60,152 nt of DNA from Nemertoderma westbladi (GCA_032718475.1 JAUCBJ010008981.1:1-60152); one strand, 5' to 3'; positions 22,651 through 33,840 are shown, counted from the first letter of the stretch. Made by a program: numbers and translations. The notes: generated from the letters alone by a model not told the origin.

Positions 22651-22676
22651 CCGCTCCCAGAAAATGGGATTTAAGT

Positions 22677-22952
22677 CTATAAAATATAACAAATCACAGT
22701 TTCTAAAATATAAAAATACTCTAAACAGTTAGTCTTTCTTACGAGGATGGCATTTATGCAGTTTTTTGAGGCTAACAAGAGTCCTTTTCTCTTTGGGGGG
22801 AGCCACTTTACTAGGAGGGCTATAAATCCTGGGTGAAGGGTACAATATGATTGCATCAGAAGGTGTAGGATTATGGTCGGGGTATCCGCCGTTTCGATAT
22901 GCTTCTCCTCGAGCTGATTTTCCTCCGCTCGTAGCTGGATACGTTCATCCAA
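22677..22952 (-). pseudogene. BEL-2 coding remnant before the 3' LTR
   Basis: One frame gives a charged, coiled-coil-like start (DERIQLRAEENQLEEKHIE). An overlapping frame gives PPSKVAPPKEKRTL, which is conserved in BEL-1. Both frames survive in at least one copy, so which was translated is undecided. Possibly the C-terminus of the additional ORF. Unknown function. Confidence 0.4.
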
Positions 22953-23289
22953 AAACTCTCGCAGAGAATAGGGTCGTCCAAGTTCGATAACTTCTTAGAG
23001 ATTCTGGATTTCCCGATCGAACTGAGATAAAGTTACTTTGTTTACCACTTGGACCTGCTAATGCAATTTACGTTTATCTGAACAAGCGTAAGTTCCTTTT
23101 CTGATCTTTGTAGAATAGCGTCTAACTCATTTGGTACAACGCTCTCCGCCACTCTGGTGACAGGTTATATCGTGTTAAGCCGGGACGATGGTAAGGGTTA
23201 AACGGCGATATTAAATGTCCGCGTCCCAATCCGACTAGGTAGGATGGGCTAATATCTAGGAAGCCCACCACCGGGATGCCACCGACTAA

Positions 23290-24250
23290 TTATTCAGGTA
23301 ACACTAGATCTTTGAGTAGTGAGTACAGCTCGGGAGGATCCGTCATACTAATAGGATCAAGAGTCTGAGGTCTCACTAGGGAATGAGGAGGTCTGATCGA
23401 GTATTCCGAAACTCTGATCATTGGTTTATTTAAGGATCGTCTGAGTCGAACGAGCGTAGGTGATACGTCAAACAAATTTCGCTCGAAACTCCCGCCAGTA
23501 TAGCGAGTAAAACCGTGTTTAGTGCAACGTCTCCGCGGATGTTTAGGTCTTTCCGTTTGTTGGTTGGGTCTAGGGCATTCCTCGCAATAATACCAAAGAT
23601 GCACGTCTTGTAGGGGAAACGCGAGTGATCTTTCTCCAGCTTACAATATTCCTCCATCTGTTCGAAGCTATCCGGTACAACAGGTAGCGGTCGATCGGCG
23701 GTAAGATACATCCTAGTGGAATAGAGCCGTTTGAGTTCTACCCTGCGGTCATGATGTATACCTTGAGGATATCGAGTTTCTAGATTCTGTTGACTGGTAA
23801 TATCGAGATAGGTTTCTCTCAAGAATTCCAGGTATTTGGTGAAGTCGCTGCGTTTATCCGGCTCTTCGACATCTGCACTTTCGAGTCGGTTTCGAATAGA
23901 ATTTTCGTGTTCGAGTCTCAGTTTATCATTCCGCTTCCGCTGGGTATGATATTTAAATAAAACCATTTCCCTTTTGGTGTCTATATCGTTCGTATCGTGT
24001 AGGTCGATAGGATGACCAGTAGTTAAGAAGTCCATATACGTACCATTACGATGCGTATAGCGAGCGGTGAATTTTCTACAATCCAACTCACGCGTGAGCT
24101 GCTCTTGGGACATTGGCGGTTCGATATAACGACCATCGTCCTCCGCAGCAGTTGGACCAGCATCGCCGCGTATTAAGCTATCAACAAACGCCTGCAACGG
24201 TAGAGTATATCTCCCCTGACACCAAGATCATCTTCTATCAACTCAGTCAT
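23290..24250 (-). pseudogene. BEL-2 additional ORF (between pol and 3' LTR), nearly intact but frameshifted
   Basis: ATG at 24250 (MTELIEDDLG). A small indel near 24200-24220 shifts the frame, after which 255 codons are open (24197-23430): PPMSQEQLTRELDC, HPIDLHDTNDIDTKREM, NALDPTNKRKDLNIRG, NTVLLAILAGVSSE. An overlapping +1 frame continues to 23290 and ends KDLVLPE. That final segment is also open in BEL-1, which suggests the ancestral protein extended into it. The product is hydrophilic and charged, with one weakly hydrophobic stretch (LNTVLLAILAGVS), no signal peptide and no cysteine pattern. I do not recognise the family. Confidence 0.6.
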
Positions 24251-25746
24251 ATCTGCTATATGAGTTTATTAATATTATAATGAGTTTATATTTAGGCTAG
24301 CGGGCGTCGCTGCCTACCCTGTCTGCCCCCGGACAGCGCAAGATCCTCAGCGCTGGTGTACTTTTGCCGATGTGCCTATCGCCAACGTCGTAGCTGCACA
24401 ACAACTATAACAACCAGCACGAGTCACTCCACCGTCCGTCCCAAAGGCTTAGATATACTTCAGGTTCTTACTGGAGAGTTAGGGCTACTTTCACAATTGC
24501 GACTCGCTACTGTAAACACACCTTAGTAGTAACATTCACCTACAAACGCACAAATTCCACGTAACTGTCACAAATGGTACACATTCTATCACACATTCGG
24601 GTCATTTGTCCGTTAGTCAGTGCCTTCCAGAATGTCACGTTATTATTATGTATCCTTGGATACTAGCGGTGTGCTATTTATTCCGTATGCTATTCAATGA
24701 GCAAGCTTTTTATTGTTCTGTTAACTCGCTTCTAATTCTAGCGTGGTTGTTGCTATGGTGACATTATGGAAAGCTAGCGGTAGAATTAGGGTAATTCCCA
24801 TGCATACAGATCTGGGCTGCTATTTAATAGTAATTCTTTAATTGTCAATATCCTCTCTATACATGATTTTATGAATTTTATCGGCTATTGACTACATATT
24901 GGAGATTCTCGCACACAAATACACTTAATAGAGTGAATCTCCGCTCCCATGATCTATTAATTAATGGAATTTTGGGAATGTTATAAATTGTATAAAATGA
25001 CAATTTATTAAATTCATTGAAATATCTGAATTTAAATTTATTCCCGTAAATTTTATTATTTAATGTTAAATAGACACAATTTTATTCCAGAACGTGTCTG
25101 GGGACTGGGATCCTTGATTCTAGGAATTTTGTCTTTTTAAGAGTATCGGTAAGTGCTACGATATCTTAATCGACTAGAATTTTAAAGGATCTGATATTTG
25201 ACAGATTTTGTAAATATTAATAATTAATATTTAGGATGGGCACCAGTTTATTCCAGAACTTGTCTGGGGACGTTAACCACTGATTCTGAATTTTGTCTTT
25301 CAAGTATATCGGTGGGTGCCGCGATATCTTAATCGACTGGAATTGCAGATGGTCAAAGGGTTTAACAGATTTATTTGCGTTGTACGCTACTGTTAAAGAG
25401 ACATCACGCTACTATATGTATTATTTAATATACGGTATGAGAGCAATATCGCATGAAGCAATGTCAGTGAGAAGAGGCAAGTCGTTTCCAAGGTCTACCC
25501 AGAGCTTGGTTTAGCCGAGACACGAGGATCTGAACTTTGCATTCCTAATACTCTACTTTTCCAATAATACTTGAATATAGTAGTGGCTTTATTGTACTTT
25601 AATAAGTACGGATATTTCATCTTACTGTAGTCACGCATTTATAATGTAATACGGACAGTAAGGAAAGAGAAAAATAATTATTTCTCGCTGTCGCACTAAA
25701 TATAATATATAAGTAATTAAGTAATAAACACTAATATATTGCACTG
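24251..25746 (-). other. BEL-2 non-coding spacer between protease remnant and additional ORF
   Basis: Counterpart of 4179-5687 in BEL-1. The junction near 25747 joins the protease coding sequence directly to this spacer, so all of pol downstream of the protease active site is missing. The short open frames here are not shared with BEL-1 in any convincing way. Confidence 0.6.
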
Positions 25747-28700
25747 CTAGTTCTTTGTCGATGAATGTTCCTGTGCTACTGGAGTCAAGGAGGGCGTTCA
25801 CTATATAACTCCTTGTAGGTCCGTGGACCCTTAACTGTACTACAGGAAATTCTCGGATTCCTACATTGGAAGTTGGTGCTTTCCAAGATGGTTGTCTGTC
25901 AGAAGTAGTTAGGGTGAGCTTGCTGTCGGTGTCCTTTTCATACGTAAGTGCTCGATACACTGCGGTATTTGTCAGGTAACAGGATTCGTTTTCGTCGGAG
26001 AATTCGTCCATATAGAATCCTTCCATCTCCGAATATTGGTCAGTGTCGTTCACATCACTGAATTGGACATGTAGTTCGGACTCACTTACCTGACTCGGGC
26101 TGTTTCGTTCGAATTCCGTGTGCAACAAGATATGATGTTTTGCGCCGCACTTTGCACACCTTGAGTCGGAGTAACAGGTTTGCTGTTGGTGTCCTCGTCT
26201 GAGGCAATTATAACACAACCGCTTATCCCACATGACTTCACGTCTATCCTTTAATGATTTCTTTAGGAATTTATCACACATATTCAAACGGTGGGGCCCG
26301 TCGCACAGCACACATTTTGGTTTGATGTTACTTACCTTACTTTGAGTAACGTTGTGCACACTCGTTCTTTCTTCGGGCTTTCTTACTTGAATTCTCTTAG
26401 GAGACGTAGGAGGAGTTTTTCTTACCTGTTCTCTCCTGTCATTGGTTCGAGACTTGAATTTACTTACGTCCTTAGTAGCTTTGTGGTCATAGTAAGATGT
26501 TTCAGTGTCTTTCCCGCTGTCTTCCTCTTGAGAAGCCTGGCTTTCGCCGTCGTCGGTATAACACACTGGTATTACCCTTCTCCTAGAAACGGGTTTCTCA
26601 CTTACCTTGTTTTCCAGTGTCTTCTCTCTGGACTGCCTTAGGAGCTGTAATTTCACTTCTCCATCTAAGAATGACATGAGATCAGCCATGGTAGGGTCTC
26701 GTCATTGTTGTTCCATCATATATAACACTTTCTTGTCCCAGCGTGTACCTACTCCACCCTTGGGCAAAGTAGATGCTAAGGCTCCTACAACCATAGAATT
26801 CTGGTATTCATGAGACTTACCTAGCCAATCTAATTGTCTACAGATCTCCTGAATCTCATCGGAAAACTCTATAATCCCGCTGCTAAGAAACTTTCGGGGC
26901 GCCATTAATTTTGCATACAAATATTTAGCTATGTTATTCCTATTACCATACCTGATGTTTAGTGTATCCCAAACTTGTCTTAATCCGTCTGGATGTCCAA
27001 TAAACTTTAACGTCATTAACTTGGGAGATCCTTCCAAGCACTCGATGAGGAATCTAAGTTTCTCTCCATTAGATAGTACAGAGTTCTGTATGTTATCTTT
27101 ATAATATTCATTAAAATGTAACCATTTCATCTCATCTCCATTGAACTTGACTATCTCTCCCACCTTTACCGCTTGACGTGCTTCGGTTCTAGCCATTTGA
27201 CGCGTAAAACTTTCTTGGGCCATCGTGTTATTTAATATCGAGTTATCGGTATATAAATTTCTCGGATTATGATCAGGTCTATAGGGAATATCATTATCAA
27301 CAGGGCTATAATTACCCTTAATAGGGTTCACTATAGGAGTTTCTACTTCGCTAGCAGTATATATGCGTGTAGGCTCCACACCTTGCGCATGAAATACTTC
27401 AGACCTAACAGGTTGACACATTGTTACCGGGGTTGGTGGTATACCCCTTTGTGTATTTACTAATTTATCGCGTTCTAACGCGATACTTTGCTGCACTTCT
27501 TGCAACTCTAACCTACTTTCCCTTACTGTGCCCTTGAATTGCTGAACGGTCTCCTGCATCTGCCCGAGCAGGAGATCCATCCCCCGTCGTCTCTCATCCA
27601 CCCACTCGACCGCCGAAGCGGGAGGCGCCAACGTTGTAGCGGGCGGACGAGGGACAACTGGCGACAAGTCATGAATATTTCGCTCGGAGTCCAGGACATG
27701 AACAATTTCAGGGGTGATTCTGTGGGGCACAGGTAGCTTCGTGCTGTGCAGAGGGAATTTAGAGGTAGGTTCAGGGAGTACAGGTGTCTCTATCACCGAA
27801 GGAGTGGCTTCGAGAACAGGCCTAATTATTTCAGGCTCATCTACTATAGTAGGGAGTCTTTCTATGTTAATTATTTGGTCTGTGGGTTATATACTACCTA
27901 AGTTTGTGTTATTTAGTTGCCTTCTAACAGCTGGGGGCAGATCAGGCAATTTCTGACGGTGGGATGTTCTTCTACGTCTGCTTAGACGAGATCTATTTCC
28001 TCTGCCTTCAGTATCGGTGGTATCGCCTTCCTCAGATGATGTATATCCCTGTCTTTTGGGAGTAGATCGACTCATCATCTGCATATTACTAGCTGTTAAC
28101 TGTTTATTTATGCAGTCTTGATTCTCCTGAATGTTTTCCAATTCTAATTGGGTGGTTTCTTCAGAAGCTCTCCGTTCTGCTTCTGCTACTGCCTCTGCCG
28201 CTGTCACTGCCGCCTTTCTTTCCGCTTCGGCCGCTGCCGCTGCCACTTTTCTTTCCTCTTCTGCCTCTGCCTCTGCCGCTGCCACTGCCGCTTTTCTTTC
28301 TGCTTCTGCAGCTGCCACTGCTGCTGCCACTGCTGCTGCCTTTCTGTCTTCTATACGTTTTTTCTTCACTTGTTCTTCTTGGACTCTAGTGATGCGGAGT
28401 TGTTCATCAAATTTAGCTTGGTTCGCAGCTCTCATATCCACATCGATGGCGTCCAACACACGCTGGGTTCCTTCACTATTAGGGCTAAGTCCATCTAGCC
28501 TTCTCCTCAACTCTTCATCACCTAAAAAACGTTGATAGTCTGACAGATAGATGTCAATGGCATCCCTCTTATGCGGTTTCTCTGCCATCGCTTCACTTTC
28601 CACTTGGGAAAAAGTAGCATCTGTTGATTCTCCATGGGTTGAGCGCTCATCCAGTTGAACTTTCCACTGAGCCGTTCCTTGAACCTGGAGACTCACCCAT

Positions 28701-29515
28701 TGAAACCAAGTCTTTACGGCAACTTGCAACGACGTGTCTTGTCTTCTTTTAGAAGCCTCCTCAAAGGCCGATAAGATTAGCCTGATTCGTAGAATTCTTT
28801 CTCTAACTTGATAAAGCAGCTGTCCCTGCTCTTGAGGTCCTTGGGGTTGTTGAAACAGTTGTTCTTTTAATCGCTCCATAGAGCTGAAGAATCCCTGTGC
28901 GTATCCGGCTGCGGACCTCTTCCACACAGCTGGATCGATGGTTTCCTTGGTTACTCCCATCCTGTGTATGTCTTCCCAGGCAGCTTCTGATAAATCAAAC
29001 GGGAGTCCGGGTCCGGGGAAGTTCCATTGCGACTCGACAATAGACTTCAGTTCTTCCCTTGTGTATCCCGCATAACTATCTTTAGTCGATCGCTTATTTC
29101 TCGCCCAATCGATATGGTGTTCTTCCACCGCAATCAATAACCTAGTGAGTACGGCTGCAGGAAGGATGAGAAGGGGGTCCGAATAAACCGCATCTGTCAT
29201 CTTTGCTCCGTGCTCGGGTGTCAGCTCTACAGTATCCGCACTACTGGAGCTGTCGGGCCGTTGAGAAATAAGTTCTTGGCTCGCGGGTTGTTGCGGTTCC
29301 GCTGCTTCTTGGTCCCGCTTGACCTGAGCTCGAGTGCCTATGATAGACCTACGGTGTTGGACCAGCCTAGGGTCTGATATTACTACTGGAGGGATGATCT
29401 TTCTTACAGTAGGAGGTGAATTGAACTTCGGTCTCTCACGTTCCACACTCCTGTCTGGGTCACAGATGGTTGTATCTAGGAGACTGTCCGACAGGTTTTA
29501 CTTAGTGTCAGACAT
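25747..29515 (-). pseudogene. BEL-2 gag-protease frame with in-frame stops
   Basis: The likely start is ATG at 29515-29513 (MSDTK), followed at codon 6 by a TAA. The same frame then continues unbroken from 29497. Two further in-frame stops lie at about 27887 (TAA where BEL-1 has GAG) and about 26702 (TGA where BEL-1 has CGG). There is no frameshift. Order: N-terminal region absent from the BEL-1 part seen here (ERPKF, then a helical stretch), Ala/Glu coiled coil (about 28370-28150), DUF1759-like core, cysteine knuckles (CVLCDGPHRLNMC, CYNCLRRGH) and the start of the protease. The protease motif reads LLDSSSTGTF, so the DSG triad is mutated. Coding is lost at 25747 where pol is deleted. Confidence 0.9.
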
Positions 29516-29618
29516 GTTTGTTTGTACAGTTGAATGCCTACTGCTCTATTACAGTTTAAGCAAGTCTAGTAATTCAGTATCACTGTTAGCCTAGTAATTA
29601 ATTACCGATACTGCTACT

Positions 29619-30020
29619 CAGTGTAGCGTGATATATATATATATTATATTAGAATACCGGTATGCTTATAGTATATAAGTATTATTACAGACTAGGTTTG
29701 TCACAGAATACCGGTAGGTAATTTCAGCACAAATATATATAAATATATAATAGGCCTATCGTGAATACCGGTATGCAGCTTACACTTATAGTATATATAA
29801 GTATAATTATGAACTAGAATTAATTACAGAATACCGGTATAATTTCAGCCTAAATTTATAAATATATAATAGGCCTATCGTGAATACCGGTATACAGCTT
29901 ACACTTATAGTATATATATAAGTATAATTATGAACTAGAATTAATTACAGAATACCGGTATGATTTCAGCCTAAATTTATAGAAATAAATATAATAAGCC
30001 TATGGTAAATACCGGTATGT
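29619..30020 (-). repeat. About 118-bp tandem repeat in BEL-2 leader, about 3 copies
   Basis: Each unit carries GAATACCGGTAT twice plus AGGCCTATCGTG and ACACTTATAGTATATA. Copies 2 and 3 (about 29762 and 29881) are nearly identical; the first is diverged. ATACCGGTAT is a perfect palindrome recurring seven or eight times in the block. Confidence 0.75.
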
Positions 30021-30949
30021 CAATTATTTTAGAATAATTGAATTTCTGAAATTTTAGGGGTTACTTGGTTACTTTAACTTACTTTATTACCGTTATTTAA
30101 GCAGTAGTCCAACTGATATTGAGACCTAGTTGTTGTATGGCAGGCCTACTATTTATAAATCGTTTGAGTTGATTTATAATATATATACCCGTTTAATGGG
30201 TTTTTGTCAATATTAGAAATAAATGTTATTATTTCTGGGGGAGTCACTACACAGAAGCTGTGCGCTCTCAGTGAAGTGCTACTTGTTGGACACTAAAACA
30301 AATAATTCTAATTTACCTAAGTTACTTATACTACAAATTACATAGAATTCGGGGTACACAAAAAATTACACGTACGAATTTTTAGGGTAATTTTACAAGA
30401 AGTCTACAAACCAGCCTATCAAAGGGTTAGAATATCTGGTTATTACAACGGACAGGGTACTACGGTATTTGAAAATAATAAGTAGTAGTAAATATACTGC
30501 GTTGTCCAGATAGGAAAATACCACCGTCTGACGACTTATAGCCGTATCGCTATAAGTACTACGTTATGTATCACGGAGTGTTCCTACCTAGAAGTTAATT
30601 ACCGCGGTCTACCAGAACCAACGTGCCTATTAACCACTTTACAACACAAATATACTGCCTACACACTAATCACCTTCGGAAAGCACTGTACACTAAACCC
30701 TAAATTAGGTACAAGTACTTATACAACAAATAATTAGTAGTTAAAATACTTGAACAGCTAAAAGAACCACGGTATCTGCCGGAGTGACCAAAGCACAAAA
30801 TCTCCAGTCTTTACCTACGCCGAGCAGCCCTGATGTAGTACCAGGGTTAGTTTAACTATAACGGTATGTATAACAAGCACAATTACTGTAGGAATAAACT
30901 TGGGGATATGAATGTTGCGAATAATCGCATAAACTCTGAATAACAAATA

Positions 30950-31530
30950 TTACGCTACGCGTACAGACTACTCAAACAAAATGCAGACCAAATACTGACA
31001 GACTACTATCAAGCCTAAACAAACTACGGTATATGCAGACTCCGAAATGGTTAGTTAGTATGCGTTCTAACCTAGTAGTACGACTTATTCTTTCAGAGGG
31101 GGTTTACCTCACAGCGCTGGAAGCCCCTACGTTCCCAACTGGCACTTTATCGGACATACACTCTACACACACCGAAATTTCCTCAGACCTAACAACAGCC
31201 AGACAACTATCCAGCCTACAAATTATCTAAATAAGAATTATACGCTACCTGTACAGACTACACAAACAAAGTACAGACCAAACGATGGCAGACTACTATC
31301 AAGCCTAAATAAACTACAGTATATGCAGACTCCGAAATGATTAGTTAGTATGCGTTCTAACCTAGTAGTACGACTTATTCTTTCTAAGGGGGTTTACCTC
31401 ACAGCACTTGAAGCCCCTACATTCCTAACTAGCACTTTATCGGACAGATGCTCTACACACACTGCAATCCGTTCAGACTTAACAACAGTCAGACAACAGT
31501 CCAGCCTACAAAATGTCTGTACAATCTGAG
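30950..31530 (-). repeat. 290-bp tandem duplication in BEL-2 leader
   Basis: ATGCAGACTCCGAAATG occurs at 31033 and 31323, and the surrounding sequence (GTATGCGTTCTAACC, GACTTATTCTTTC, TCGGACA) aligns throughout at a constant offset of 290 bp. Confidence 0.8.
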
Positions 31531-31863
31531 CAGGCTTACACGCCTTCTGCTCAATACTGGCCTACAAATAAATAAAACTGACAGAAATAAGTAAGCTCCA
31601 AAAGAAACAAGGGGTGTACAGTCCCTAATCTCTTAAACAGCCTACTGGTATACAATTTCACAATCGAATAATACTGCTGTACCTGTACTGCTGTAGGTAC
31701 TGGTCCGGGTGGTTAGGTAGTCAGGCCTACTAGGTACCGGTTAACCGGTACTTCAGCTTTATTGCCTACTGCAATACAGAAGCAATATCCGTTATTGTTC
31801 TTACCAGAACAATATTAAACTGTATTTATTGCCTACCCTGCAATTAGACGATCTATCCGTTAT

Positions 31864-33003
31864 TGTTCGCGCTTTCAGACCTTTAGCAGTTTAACCTGCC
31901 AAATTTGGATGTCTTTTAGATGATAGATAATCTTTAGCCTATAACAAGTATTTGATACACTACATTAGCCGAATCCAGTCTATGCGCGATCATTCACCCG
32001 CTGGATATACCCGGGAGACTGGATTCGGAAGCCTAACCGTATTGCGGGGTAGGCCTACTGTATTATTCGACTGATCGTAATATATATAATCTCTGACAAA
32101 TATTATTCACTTTCAGGAAATATTAACAGTTCCTTTAGGACGTGGCGCTTTAAATATATAAACAGAGTTATGACTTAAACTAGACACAACGGGATGGCTA
32201 TAGATTCACGTATATGGCGCATTCTTTAGGAGATGCTTCGTTATCAATCACAGTCATACACAATACTGCACAATGCTGCACACCAATCTGCCGACCTTCA
32301 CTAATTTTAGTCACATATAAGGAGAACAACAGACAATACGTGTAGGGCCTATAAAATAGCATTAAATTCACTGCAAACCATTTAATGTAAGTCGCAATCG
32401 TTATATGTATCCGGTCTCTCTAACCTTTAGTATATCAAGAAGATTGGGGTGTCTGATTATTGATCAGTATTCCAAATATAATATTACATCAACAAATATA
32501 ATGAATAACCGACAGCAAAAGCAGTAATGTTAAGGTATGAATGATTATGAGTGACTGAGATAACGGATATACGTTCTATAATTAAGCCTACTAATGTTGA
32601 TGCTAAAGACTGAAACACGGAGGTTCCACGCCGGTGTTGTAGGCTGTGGACAAAATCACATACTCACTCACTTCACTAGTTTCTATATACAATCTCCAAC
32701 ACAGAGTCAAAAAACGCTCTGATTGGTCGACCGAACAAAGAGAGAACAAAGAACAAAGAGATGTTCTACATGGCAATATCAGCTGTTAGCCGTCGTCATG
32801 GTATCTACACTGTTTCAAGAGGATCCGGCGTATTGCGTCATAGAATTGCTAATCATGTCCGCTAAAGTACACATACAGAAGAAATGGCTTTTATGTCCTC
32901 TAAAACAACAATACAGTAAGGACACGGCCTTTTATGCCTGTTAAACCAACTACAGAGTACTTTACGGGGAAAATAACCGGCTAATTACGCAAAAGCCTTT
33001 ACA
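31864..33003 (-). repeat. BEL-2 5' LTR
   Basis: 1140 bp, ends as in the 3' LTR. The boundary at 33003/33004 is set by the loss of similarity to 22651 and by the TSD GTTGT. Nearly identical to 21515-22650. Confidence 0.93.
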
Positions 33004-33522
33004 GTTGTTCACGTGCTGCTCGAACCCCCAGACTAGTTAACCAGTCAGCGTAGTTGTTCACGTGCTGCTCGAACCCCCAGACTAGTTAACCAGTCAGCTT
33101 AGTTGTTCACGTGCTGCTCGAACCCCTATACTAGTTAACCAGTCAGCTTAGTTGTTCACGTGCTGCTCGAACCCCCAGACTAGTTAACCAGTCAGCTTAG
33201 TTGTTCACGTGCTGCTCGAACCCCTATACTAATTAACCAGTCAGCTTAGTTGTTCACGTGCTGCTCGAACCCCCAGACTAGTTAACCAGTCAGCTTAGTT
33301 GTTCACGTGCTGCTCGAACCCCCAGACTAGTTAACCAGTCAGCTTAGTTGTTCGCGTGCTGCTCGAACCCCCATACTAGTTAACCAGTCAGCTTAGTTGT
33401 TCACGTGCTGCTCGAACCCCCAGACTAGTTAACCAGTCAGCTTAGTTGTTCACGTGCTTCTCGAACCCCCAGACTAGTTAACGTGCTGGTTTATTTATTC
33501 ACGTGCTGCTGGAAGTCCCAGA
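33004..33522 (+). repeat. 49-bp minisatellite, about 10 copies (plus one degenerate unit left of BEL-2)
   Basis: GTTGTTCACGTGCTGCTCG recurs exactly every 49 bp from 33004 to 33445; each unit also has CTAGTTAACCAGTCAGC. The last units degrade by 33522. A degenerate unit at about 21470-21514 (GTTAACCAGTCAGCTTAG) shows the array existed before BEL-2 split it. Each unit contains the palindromic E-box CACGTG. Confidence 0.92.
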
Positions 33523-33589
33523 ATAGATAAAACAACAACAATAACGGATGAGTGAGTTAAACCGATAAGAAATAATTTATTCTGATTCA

Positions 33590-33764
33590 ATGAATTACAT
33601 TTAGTCTTACTCTATTCGTATTCAATTTTAAAACAGATTTTAATTTACCGCCAAATTATAGGTGGCAGATCTGATCTGCCACCCTTTCCAGTACAAATTA
33701 CATGTCTTTCAATCATTTGAATTTCCCGCGCTATGGAGCAGGGTGGCACCTTTTAGGGACTTGT
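33590..33764 (-). repeat. Right TIR of Mutator-like element
   Basis: Complement of 20343-20525, ending GGCACCTTTTAGGGACTTGT before the TSD TCCCACCATC at 33765. TIR identity is about 95% by eye, apart from one 26-bp duplication in the left copy. Confidence 0.85.
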
Positions 33765-33840
33765 TCCCACCATCAGACCATCCTCTGGTTTAATAGGTCT
33801 AATACCAAATACTGTAATAAATACCAGTACTGCAGTAGTA

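Larger units (their letters stand above)
29516..31863 (-). other. BEL-2 leader (5' UTR) with internal tandem repeats
   Basis: 2.35 kb between the 5' LTR and the gag start, with no credible ORF. It contains a 3-copy repeat of about 118 bp (29619-30020) and a 2-copy repeat of about 290 bp (30950-31530). The sequence after the LTR (ATAACGGATAGATCG) does not look like a standard TGG-type primer binding site. Confidence 0.7.
21515..33003 (-). mobile_element. BEL-2: complete but pol-deleted BEL/Pao LTR retrotransposon with 5-bp TSD
   Basis: On the minus strand: 5' LTR (33003-31864), leader of 2.35 kb, gag-protease frame (29515 to about 25747), spacer, additional ORF (24250-23290), a second coding remnant (about 22960-22734), purine tract, 3' LTR (22650-21515). 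The element is flanked by GTTGT at 21510-21514 and 33004-33008. The pre-insertion sequence is a unit of the 49-bp minisatellite (CAGCTTAGTTGTTCACGTGC). The two LTRs are nearly identical over 1.1 kb, so insertion was fairly recent. Total length 11,489 bp. No RT, RNase H or integrase remains. Confidence 0.93.
20343..33764. mobile_element. Mutator-like non-autonomous DNA transposon with long TIRs, interrupted by BEL-2
   Basis: The left end ACAACTCCCTAAAAGG (20343) and the right end, read inward on the minus strand as ACAAGTCCCTAAAAGG (33764), begin inverted repeats about 170 bp long and about 95% identical. A 10-bp direct repeat, TCCCACCATC, flanks them at 20333-20342 and 33765-33774. Long TIRs plus a 9-11 bp TSD fit Mutator-like elements. 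Taking out BEL-2 and one copy of its TSD leaves a unit of about 1.93 kb. No transposase ORF is present. The interior holds a 49-bp minisatellite. Confidence 0.82.

Noticed and set aside
23430-24197. Envelope glycoprotein call for the BEL additional ORF
   Set aside because: The position fits, but there is no signal peptide, transmembrane anchor or cysteine pattern in the readable part.
31848-31863. Primer binding site right after the BEL-2 5' LTR
   Set aside because: The sequence ATAACGGATAGATCG does not start with TGG and I could not match it to a tRNA 3' end, so no PBS is annotated.
33004-33480. Possible tRNA-like B box (GGTTCGAGC on the minus strand) in each 49-bp unit
   Set aside because: Only the first seven bases fit the B-box consensus; there is no A box at proper distance and no cloverleaf, so a Pol III gene is not supported.
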